Assembly: GCF_007489275.1 (NCBI RefSeq)
Contig: NZ_VLNR01000027.1
Coordinates: 1,440-65,439 of the forward strand
Direction of reading: 5' to 3'
Length of the DNA: 64,000 nucleotides
DNA from: Aquimarina algiphila
Lineage (GTDB): Bacteria > Bacteroidota > Bacteroidia > Flavobacteriales > Flavobacteriaceae
Shown here: positions 53,455-61,421 of the stretch, one piece after another
Position numbering within the stretch: position 1 is the first letter of the stretch
Layout of the letters: each line of letters starts with the position of its first letter
The notes under the pieces: generated by a model
The model's input: only the letters and a program-made list of their open reading frames with translations
What the model was told of the DNA's origin: nothing
The model's database searches: none
Program-made: the position numbers and the translations under genes

Positions 53455-54237
53455 ATGAAAAAGTATATCACAATTTGCCTTTTGGTTATAATCGCTCTTC
53501 CTGCAATAGCTCAGAAAAGCCATAAAGCCTTTGATGCAGGTGAATGGTTTAGATTCAGGATCCATTATGGAGTTTTTACAGCAAGCTATGCAACACTAGA
53601 AGTTAAAGATGATATTATCAATAACAAGCCTGTTCATCATGTAGTAGGCACTGGTAAATCTACTGGTCTTTTAAGTGTGTTTTTTAAAGTTGAGGATTAT
53701 TATGAAACCTATATCGATAAAAATGAAGTTAAACCCTACAGGTTTATTCGAAAAATCAATGAAGGAGGGCATACTAAGGATATAGAAATTAATTTTGATC
53801 ACAACCAAAGCGAAGCTTTAGTATTTAACAAAAAATATAACACCAAAAAATCTTTCCCTGTAAAGTCTAATGTGCAGGATATGATGTCTTCTTTTTATTA
53901 TTTGCGTAATAATATCAATACAACTTCATTAAAAAAAGGAGATGAACAATATGTAAACATGTTTTTTGATAACGAAAACTACCGATTTAAGTTAAAATTC
54001 TTAGGAAGAGAGATCATTAAAACTAAAATGGGTAAAATTGCATGTTTAAAGTTCAGGCCTTATGTACAAGCTGATAGAATCTTTAAAGAAGAAGAAAGTA
54101 TGACTGTATGGGTAAGTGATGATGACAACCGAATGCCAGTGAGAATAAAAGCTGACATCCTTGTTGGCTCAATAAAAGCTGACCTGGATGCATTTAAAGG
54201 ACTCAAACACCCATTCAAAATTGTAATAGATCAATGA
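53455..54237 (+). CDS. DUF3108 protein, secreted
   Basis: A 260-residue protein with a signal peptide (ITICLLVIIALPAIAQ). The mature part is beta-rich with the DUF3108 signs FDAGEWFRFRIHYGVFTASYA, a middle DMMSSFYYLRNNI and the end AWVSDD-like MTVWVSDDDNRMPVRI. The last bases overlap the start of the tryptophan dioxygenase gene (ATGA, 54234-54237), so translation is coupled. Probably a beta-barrel or lipocalin-like periplasmic protein; no reaction known. Confidence 0.88.
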   Translation: MKKYITICLLVIIALPAIAQKSHKAFDAGEWFRFRIHYGVFTASYATLEVKDDIINNKPVHHVVGTGKSTGLLSVFFKVEDYYETYIDKNEVKPYRFIRKINEGGHTKDIEINFDHNQSEALVFNKKYNTKKSFPVKSNVQDMMSSFYYLRNNINTTSLKKGDEQYVNMFFDNENYRFKLKFLGREIIKTKMGKIACLKFRPYVQADRIFKEEESMTVWVSDDDNRMPVRIKADILVGSIKADLDAFKGLKHPFKIVIDQ

Positions 54238-55199
54238 GTGAAATCATCAAACCCGAAATTGCTGAGAAAATAAAGCAATTAGAAAAAAAATTTAAAAACT
54301 CTGGTCAAGATTTAGGATCATATCTAGATGGTCTTCTTCATGATCGTTATCTTACCTATTGGGATTACATACATCTTGACACGCTATTAAGCTTACAAAT
54401 ACCCAGAACACATTTCCCCGACGAAGAAATATTCATCACTTATCATCAGATTACAGAACTCTATTTTAAACTCATTATACATGAATTAAAGCAAATTATT
54501 GATGATAAATTACAAACTGCAGAGTTCTTTACTGCCAAAATCAATCGGGTAAATCGATATTTTAGAGTTTTAATCAACTCTTTTGATGTCATGATAAAAG
54601 GAATGGATAGAGATCAATTTCTTAAATACAGAATGTCACTTCTTCCTGCCAGTGGATTTCAATCTGTACAATTCAGACTTATTGAAATTTACTCCACTCC
54701 TTTATCAAATCTTGTAAATACAAAGGAGAGAACCCAATTTTCAGAAAAAGACCCTCTTGGGGAAGTATTTGAGCATTTATACTGGAAATCTGGTGCAACC
54801 GATAAAGAAACAGGTGAAAAAACACTTACTCTTAAACAATTCGAATATCGGTATACTCCCAGAATGATGCGTATTGCTAAACAAGTACAACATAGCACAA
54901 TATTCCATAAATATCTCGAACTACCAGAAAAAGAGCAAAATAATGTGCACCTTATCGAAGCATTACGTACTTTTGACACCAATGTGAATATTAATTGGTT
55001 ATTAATGCATATGGGTGCCGCCTTTAGATACCTTAATAAAGATAAAGGCGAAGTTTTGGCCACGGGAGGAACAAACTGGAAAAGTTTCTTACCTCCTAGC
55101 TTTCAAAGAATTATGTTTTTCCCTAATCTTTGGAATGAAGAAGAAAAAGAAAACTGGGGTCAACAATGGGTTACTCATCAATTTAATACCGCAAAATAA
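54234..55199 (+). CDS. kynA: tryptophan 2,3-dioxygenase
   Basis: A 321-residue haem enzyme that opens the indole ring of tryptophan to N-formylkynurenine, first step of the kynurenine route. Signs: LLSLQIPRTHFPDEEIFI, TYHQITELYFKLIIHEL, the MLPASGFQS-like SLLPASGFQSVQFRLIE and the haem-ligand His in WLLMHMGAAFRYL or nearby. It is full length. It overlaps the DUF3108 gene by 4 bp, and an M23 lipoprotein follows after 12 bp. Confidence 0.95.
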   Translation: MSEIIKPEIAEKIKQLEKKFKNSGQDLGSYLDGLLHDRYLTYWDYIHLDTLLSLQIPRTHFPDEEIFITYHQITELYFKLIIHELKQIIDDKLQTAEFFTAKINRVNRYFRVLINSFDVMIKGMDRDQFLKYRMSLLPASGFQSVQFRLIEIYSTPLSNLVNTKERTQFSEKDPLGEVFEHLYWKSGATDKETGEKTLTLKQFEYRYTPRMMRIAKQVQHSTIFHKYLELPEKEQNNVHLIEALRTFDTNVNINWLLMHMGAAFRYLNKDKGEVLATGGTNWKSFLPPSFQRIMFFPNLWNEEEKENWGQQWVTHQFNTAK

Positions 55200-55211
55200 A
55201 ATAGTCGTCAG

Positions 55212-56465
55212 TTGAAACAAATAGGTTACTTACTACTAATTGTGGTAGTATTATTTTCATGTCAAAAAGAAAAAAAAGAAACTAAAGTCACTATTCCAGA
55301 GGTAGTTGAAGAAAAAAAGGCACCTCCTGTAATTAAGGAATTTGGCTATGTTCTAGATAATTTTAATGTTGTGAAAGACACCATTAGACCCGGTGATAGT
55401 TTTGGAGCTATTATGGATACTCATGGCATAAGTAGAACTAAAGTATTCGAAATTACAAATAAGATTAAAGACACATTTAATGTAGCAAGAATTATGGCTG
55501 GAAAACCATATATGCTCCTTAAATCAAAAGATACTACAGAAAAAGCGCAGGTATTTGTATATCAGAACAATAAAATCGATTACACTGTAATTGATTTTAG
55601 AGATAGTATAATTGCCAAAAAAAGAAAAAAACCGGTAAAACTTGTAGAAAAAACTGCATCTGGGATTATTAATAGTAGCCTAATGCAAACATTTGATGAT
55701 TTAGATCTCAATTTTCTGGTTGCATACAATATGGCAGATATTTACGCCTGGACTATAGATTTTACAAGATTACAAGCAGGCGATAGGTTTAAAATCATTT
55801 ATGTTGAAAAGTTTATTGATGATACCATTCCTGCAGGGGTTGATCAAATCAAAGCTTCTTATTTTGAGCATATCAACAAACCCATTTATGCATTTAGATT
55901 TAAAGATGATTCGATAACAGGGGGAGTAGATTATTTTGACGAAGAAGCTAACAATTTACGACGAGCATTTCTTACCGCTCCTGTAAAATTCAGTAGAATT
56001 TCTTCAAGATATAACCTTAGACGAAGAATCAAATACTACGGAAATAAAATAAGACCTCACAGGGGAACAGATTTTGCTGCACCTATAGGAACTCCTATAT
56101 TAGCCACGGCAGACGGAATTGTTACCAAATCAGAACGCAGAGGAGGCAATGGAAAATATGTAAAAATAAGACATAATGCAACCTATGATACTCAATATCT
56201 GCATATGAGCAGACAAGCAGTAAAAGTAGGTGAATTTGTAAGACAAGGAGATGTTATTGGTTATATAGGTATGACTGGTAACACAGGAGGGCCTCACGTT
56301 TGCTATCGATTTTGGAAAAATGGTAAAGAAGTCGACCCTTTCAAACAAGACCTCCCTGCTTCAAAACCATTGTCAGATAGTCTTCGCCCTAAGTTTTTTA
56401 CTTTTATAGAACCCATAAAAGCTACATTAGACAGCATACAATTTAAACCACAAGAAATTTTATAA
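55212..56465 (+). CDS. M23-family peptidoglycan endopeptidase, lipoprotein
   Basis: A 417-residue protein that begins at TTG 55212, the only start that keeps the lipoprotein signal ([15 protein letters not shown], Cys17). Residues about 40-250 form a helical/beta N-terminal region. The LytM/M23 core (about 265-385) has [14 protein letters not shown] with the zinc His and Asp, the HxH-type box YLHMSR, and [16 protein letters not shown] at the end of the core. It cuts cross-links in peptidoglycan. It follows kynA by 12 bp and precedes pgi by 5 bp. Confidence 0.93.
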   Translation: MKQIGYLLLIVVVLFSCQKEKKETKVTIPEVVEEKKAPPVIKEFGYVLDNFNVVKDTIRPGDSFGAIMDTHGISRTKVFEITNKIKDTFNVARIMAGKPYMLLKSKDTTEKAQVFVYQNNKIDYTVIDFRDSIIAKKRKKPVKLVEKTASGIINSSLMQTFDDLDLNFLVAYNMADIYAWTIDFTRLQAGDRFKIIYVEKFIDDTIPAGVDQIKASYFEHINKPIYAFRFKDDSITGGVDYFDEEANNLRRAFLTAPVKFSRISSRYNLRRRIKYYGNKIRPHRGTDFAAPIGTPILATADGIVTKSERRGGNGKYVKIRHNATYDTQYLHMSRQAVKVGEFVRQGDVIGYIGMTGNTGGPHVCYRFWKNGKEVDPFKQDLPASKPLSDSLRPKFFTFIEPIKATLDSIQFKPQEIL

Positions 56466-56470
56466 ACACA

Positions 56471-58120
56471 ATGACATTACCAACTATTAATCCCACCACC
56501 ACAAAAGCCTGGGAAGCACTTAAATCTCATTATGAGACCATAAAAGACACACACTTAAAGGATTTGTTTCTGGAACACCCAGACAGAGCGCAAGCTTTTT
56601 CTATTGCCTGGGAAGATTTTTATATCGATTATTCTAAAAACAGAATTGATCAAACCACCAGAGCCCTGCTACTTGAACTTGCAAAAGAGGTTAAATTAGA
56701 AGAAGCAATACATAACTACTTTGGCGGAGGTATTATTAATGAAACTGAAAATAGAGCTGTATTACATACCGCACTTAGAACGCCTTCAACAAACACAGTT
56801 ACTGTTGATGGAAAAAATATAATTCCCGAAGTTGATACCGTTAAAGAAAAAATAAAGGCATTCAGTAATGAAATTATTTCTGGAAGTCGCACTGGATACA
56901 AAGGCAAAGCTTTTACCGATATTGTAAACATCGGTATTGGAGGCTCTGATCTTGGTCCAGCCATGATTACTGAATCTCTTGCTTATTACAAAAATCACCT
57001 TAACGTTCATTTTATCTCTAATGTTGATGGAGATCATGTACATCAAAGCTTAAAAAATTTAGACCCCGAAACAACGCTATTTGTAGTTGTTTCTAAAACT
57101 TTTTCTACTCAGGAAACTTTATCCAATGCTACAACTGCAAGAAACTGGTTTACACAACATGCTCCAATAGAAGCTGTAGGCAAACATTTTGTAGCAGTAT
57201 CTAGTAATATTGAGAATGTTACTAATTTTGGTATTGATTCTTCAAATATTTTTCCCTTATGGGATTGGGTTGGCGGACGTTTTTCTCTTTGGAGCGCTGT
57301 CGGATTATCGATAAGTCTTTCTGTAGGGTACGAACACTTTGAAGCATTACTCGCCGGTGCCCATGAAATGGATGAACATTTTAAAACCACGCCATTTGAA
57401 AAAAATATTCCTGTTATTTTAGGTATGTTAAGTATATGGTATAACAACTTTTTTAATGCAGAAAGTGAAGCTATTATTCCTTATTCTCAATACCTACATA
57501 GATTACCTGCCTATTTACAACAAGGTATTATGGAAAGTAATGGTAAAAGTGTAGATCGTAATGGAGAACCTGTAACTTATCAAACAGGTACTATTATATG
57601 GGGAGAGCCAGGCACCAACGCTCAACATGCTTTTTTTCAATTGATCCATCAGGGAACCAAATTAATTCCTGCAGAATTTATAGGTTTTAAAAATGCTTTG
57701 TTTGGAGATCAAGATCATCAGGATAAGTTAATGGCAAACTTCTTTGCGCAGACAGAAGCCTTAATGAATGGTAAAACCAAGACTGAAGTTTCAAAGGAGT
57801 TAAGCTCAACATCTTTATCTCAAGAAAAAATAGAACAATTACTCCCTTTTAAAATCTTTGCAGGTAACAAGCCTACGACCACAATATTAGTAAACAAACT
57901 TACTCCTAAAAGTCTGGGGGCATTAGTAGCCATGTACGAACAACGTATTTTTGTTCAAGGAGTAGTCTGGAATATTTTTAGTTATGATCAATGGGGCGTA
58001 GAATTAGGAAAACAACTAGCTAGTACTATCTTATCAGAAATTAATACAAAACAAATCTCTGAGCATGATTCTTCAACAAATACACTTTTAAAACGGTATT
58101 TAGAAAAATCTAATTCATAA
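56471..58120 (+). CDS. pgi: glucose-6-phosphate isomerase
   Basis: A 549-residue enzyme that interconverts glucose 6-phosphate and fructose 6-phosphate. Signatures: [76 protein letters not shown] and the C-terminal [17 protein letters not shown]. Full length, all active-site segments are present. It is the last gene of the run that began at 53455, followed by a large dyad. Confidence 0.97.
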   Translation: MTLPTINPTTTKAWEALKSHYETIKDTHLKDLFLEHPDRAQAFSIAWEDFYIDYSKNRIDQTTRALLLELAKEVKLEEAIHNYFGGGIINETENRAVLHTALRTPSTNTVTVDGKNIIPEVDTVKEKIKAFSNEIISGSRTGYKGKAFTDIVNIGIGGSDLGPAMITESLAYYKNHLNVHFISNVDGDHVHQSLKNLDPETTLFVVVSKTFSTQETLSNATTARNWFTQHAPIEAVGKHFVAVSSNIENVTNFGIDSSNIFPLWDWVGGRFSLWSAVGLSISLSVGYEHFEALLAGAHEMDEHFKTTPFEKNIPVILGMLSIWYNNFFNAESEAIIPYSQYLHRLPAYLQQGIMESNGKSVDRNGEPVTYQTGTIIWGEPGTNAQHAFFQLIHQGTKLIPAEFIGFKNALFGDQDHQDKLMANFFAQTEALMNGKTKTEVSKELSSTSLSQEKIEQLLPFKIFAGNKPTTTILVNKLTPKSLGALVAMYEQRIFVQGVVWNIFSYDQWGVELGKQLASTILSEINTKQISEHDSSTNTLLKRYLEKSNS

Positions 58121-58126
58121 ACATAT

Positions 58127-58166
58127 TAACATTTTCTCTTTCTTACGTAAGAAAGGGAAAATGTTA
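58127..58166 (+). terminator. 40-nt near-perfect palindrome after pgi
   Basis: TAACATTTTCTCTTTCTTAC and its complement with a single G-U pair (58127-58146 / 58147-58166), no loop, 6 bp after the pgi stop. It can only fold with a small loop at the tip. Used as a transcription end or 3' protection. Confidence 0.7.
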
Positions 58167-58528
58167 AAACACACATCAAAACACAACACCTTTCCTAATT
58201 CTGACCTTTTTTTCATCCTATTGTTGCAACTTTAAAAATAAAATTAATTAACATTTTTTCGGTTAATAACTTTTCATATATTCAAATACCTGAAAGCCAA
58301 CATATTTAGAAATTCCTTTTACTTTTAACGGGTAGTTTTTTGTTAAAAACTCTTAACATTAAGATAAACTTAGTTTGCGTAAAGATTCGTTCTTTTGCGC
58401 GGATTATTAACTCAATCATTTATTTTGGAACCATATACGATTTAAGCAGTTTTTGAAATACTTAAAAGTATAGGAATTTTAATCGTTAAAGGTTTCATAG
58501 CGTAATTAAAAATAATTAAAACACACTC
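58167..58528. other. leader region of the TonB receptor gene
   Basis: About 360 bp before the receptor. TTAACATTAAG..TTAGTTTGCG near 58350-58380 is close to a TTG-N-TAnnTTTG promoter. The last 25 bp (AATTAAAACACACTC) are shared with the leader of the receptor at 61422. No gene is seen. Confidence 0.4.
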
Positions 58529-61135
58529 ATGAAAAAGATTACATTTTTATTTGTTGTAATCCTTATGGCAGTCGTTGGGGAGACGTTTGCACAAGGAGTA
58601 GTAACAGGAACGATATTCGATTCCGAATCAAATGGTCCATTACCAGGAGCAAACATTGTTGAATTAAGAACTTCTAATGGAACAACATCTGATTTTGATG
58701 GTAAATTTTCTCTTACAGTAACTAATCCAACGGGGACAATTAATGTTTCTTATGTTGGATTTGGAGCTAAAAACATCGCTTATGATGTAACTAATGGCGA
58801 TCAAGATCTTGGAACAATCAATTTAAGCCTTGATAATTCTCTTGAAGAAATTATAATAGTAGGTAGCGGAATTGTCGATTTAGCTGAAGATAGAAGAACA
58901 CCTATTGCCGTATCTACAGTAAAAGGAGAGGATATCCAGTTAAAAGCAGCAGGTAATGTTGAATTCACTGAAACTATCAAAAACACTCCTTCTGTATATG
59001 TTTCTAATCAAGCAGGAGGATTTGGTGATAGTCAGATTTTCTTAAGAGGTTTTGATGATACCAATACTGCTGTCTTATTAAATGGTCAGCCAATTAATAG
59101 CCCAGAAGATGGTCGAATTTTCTGGTCAAATTGGGCTGGTATGTCTGACGTTGCTAACGCTGTGCAAGTACAACGTGGTCTAGGATCTTCTAAATTAGCG
59201 ATCTCATCTGTTGGGGGTACTATAAATATTATTTCTAAAACTACAGATCAAAAACAAGGTGGATTTGTAAGGTTCTTAGGAGGTAATGATAGTTATATTA
59301 AAACTACTGCTAGCTACAACTCTGGATTAAGTGATAATGGATGGGCATTTTCGGTTTTAGTAGATCACTGGCAAGGGCACAGAAAATGGGCCGAAGGTAC
59401 AGCAGGTGGAGGACAAAACTACTTGTTTTCTGTTGGGTATAAACCAAACGATAAAAACACTTTTAATTTCTTAGTTACTGGTGCTCCACAATGGCACGAT
59501 CAAAGTTTCTCTCAAGATCTTGAAGTTTTCGAAGAATTTGGTGCAAAACAAAATAGAAATTCTGGTTTCTTAAATGGTGAACGTTTTACAGAAAGACGAA
59601 ACTATTACCACAAACCTGTAGCTAACCTAAACTGGGATTTTAATATTCAAGATGGTTTAGACCTATCAACAGTGCTTTATGCATCATGGGGACGTGGTGG
59701 TGGAACAGGAGGCCTCGGTCGAGGAAGAGTTCGAGTAAATGACAACAATAATGAAAACATAGATTTTGATCAAATTGTTGAGAATAATATAGCATCTGCT
59801 GACGGTAATGGATTTGGAAACTTTGGATCTTCCTATATAAGAAGATCTTCTGTAAATAATCATAACTGGTATGGATTACTTTCTAGCTTAAATATAGAAA
59901 CCGTAGAAAACTGGACATTTAATGTTGGTTTTGACGCTAGGTTATACCATGGTGATCACTTTAGACAAGTAAATGATTTATTAGGTCTTAATGGGTTTAC
60001 AGATAATTTTAACAATGCAAATAGACCTAGCGATTATGTATTTACAGAAGAATTTGAAGCAGATCCGTGGTCAGCTTTATTTGATTTTGCAGATGAAGAA
60101 AATCGTACTCAATTCGACTATTCTGAAGATATTAATTATGTAGGAGGATTTGGTCAGGCAGAGTATGCTACCGATAATTTTGCAGTGTTTTTACAAGCAG
60201 CAGTGTCAACTCAATCATACCAAAGAGAAGGACGTTTTACAGGAACCGGTAATGGTTTAGGAAAATCTGAAAAACTAAACAAAACAGGATATAATGTAAA
60301 AGGAGGAGCCTCTTACAACATTACAGAACAACACTCAGTCTTCGTAAACGCAGGATTCTTCTCACGTCAGCCTTTCTTAGATAATGTATTTGCTGATATT
60401 AGAAATTCTAATGATTTGGTAGACCCAGAAGTTGACAATGAAGAAATCACTAGTTTTGAAGGAGGATACCGTTTTAAAAGTAACAACTTTAAATTAAACT
60501 TCGATATTTACAGAACAGAATGGGCAAACCGTTTCTTAAGTACTAATGGTCCAGAACTTACAAATGGTGATTTTACAACGTATAGACTAACTAGTATTGC
60601 ACAAATTCATCAAGGAGCAGAATTCGACTTTGAATATAGACCAGATGGTGGAAGATGGAGATTAAGAGGTTATGGTTCTTTGGGTAACTGGAAGTTTGAT
60701 GGAACTTCACCATTTACCCTTGCAAATGATCAAACAGCTGCTATCATAGAGACTGGAAGTGTAAATTTAACGGGTACGAAAGTTGGTAATGCAGCGCAAA
60801 CTTCTTTTGGTGTAGGTGGATATTTTGACATCTTACATAATTTATCTGTTGATTTAGATTATAATGTATATACAGATCTTTATGGTTTTGTAGACCCAGA
60901 AGATGTTGCTGATGCTGCTTTTAATGGAGAAGTTTATCAAGCTGAAAGATTACCTTCTTATGACCTTGTAGATGCTGGTGTTACTTACAAATTTAATTTT
61001 GGAGAAAACAGATTAACATTTAGAGGAAATGTTAAGAACTTATTTAACTCTCCTTATATCGGTCAATTAGATTCTTTCGGGTACTTTTTAGGAGTAGGAA
61101 GAACCTGGAATGCAAGTTTAAGTTACAAGTTCTAA
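58529..61135 (+). CDS. TonB-dependent receptor with carboxypeptidase-like domain
   Basis: An 868-residue outer-membrane receptor. Signal peptide (KKITFLFVVILMAVVGETFA), then the carboxypeptidase-regulatory-like domain (about 22-110, GTIFDSESNGPLPGANIVEL and TTSDFDGKFSLTV), then the plug (about 120-240, IPIAVSTVKGEDIQ-like RTPIAVSTVKGEDI, LNGQPINSPEDGR) and a 22-strand barrel ending in NASLSYKF. It imports an unknown large ligand with TonB energy. There is no SusD partner gene next to it. It is followed by a strong terminator. Confidence 0.93.
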   Translation: MKKITFLFVVILMAVVGETFAQGVVTGTIFDSESNGPLPGANIVELRTSNGTTSDFDGKFSLTVTNPTGTINVSYVGFGAKNIAYDVTNGDQDLGTINLSLDNSLEEIIIVGSGIVDLAEDRRTPIAVSTVKGEDIQLKAAGNVEFTETIKNTPSVYVSNQAGGFGDSQIFLRGFDDTNTAVLLNGQPINSPEDGRIFWSNWAGMSDVANAVQVQRGLGSSKLAISSVGGTINIISKTTDQKQGGFVRFLGGNDSYIKTTASYNSGLSDNGWAFSVLVDHWQGHRKWAEGTAGGGQNYLFSVGYKPNDKNTFNFLVTGAPQWHDQSFSQDLEVFEEFGAKQNRNSGFLNGERFTERRNYYHKPVANLNWDFNIQDGLDLSTVLYASWGRGGGTGGLGRGRVRVNDNNNENIDFDQIVENNIASADGNGFGNFGSSYIRRSSVNNHNWYGLLSSLNIETVENWTFNVGFDARLYHGDHFRQVNDLLGLNGFTDNFNNANRPSDYVFTEEFEADPWSALFDFADEENRTQFDYSEDINYVGGFGQAEYATDNFAVFLQAAVSTQSYQREGRFTGTGNGLGKSEKLNKTGYNVKGGASYNITEQHSVFVNAGFFSRQPFLDNVFADIRNSNDLVDPEVDNEEITSFEGGYRFKSNNFKLNFDIYRTEWANRFLSTNGPELTNGDFTTYRLTSIAQIHQGAEFDFEYRPDGGRWRLRGYGSLGNWKFDGTSPFTLANDQTAAIIETGSVNLTGTKVGNAAQTSFGVGGYFDILHNLSVDLDYNVYTDLYGFVDPEDVADAAFNGEVYQAERLPSYDLVDAGVTYKFNFGENRLTFRGNVKNLFNSPYIGQLDSFGYFLGVGRTWNASLSYKF

Positions 61136-61160
61136 AACTTGAAACAATAATATATTTTCA

Positions 61161-61192
61161 AACCTCATTCGATAATCGAATGAGGTTTTTTA
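61161..61192 (+). terminator. terminator of the first TonB receptor
   Basis: Stem AACCTCATTCGA / TCGAATGAGGTT with a 3-nt loop and a TTTTT tail, 25 bp after the stop. Confidence 0.95.
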
Positions 61193-61421
61193 TTTATCAA
61201 AAGTTTTTAAATATTGTAATTATTGATTCTCTATAATCTAATAATTTCTGAAATCTTTGCTCTTATTGAGATCTACAAATGCAAGAGTCTTAAAACCAAA
61301 ATTAACTGAAAATTAATTTTTTAGCAGTTATTTTCATTCATCCCTTACCATTACTTAACCTTATTATAAACTTACATTACAAGAAGATTAGTTCATTTGT
61401 AAAAACAATTAAAGCACACTT

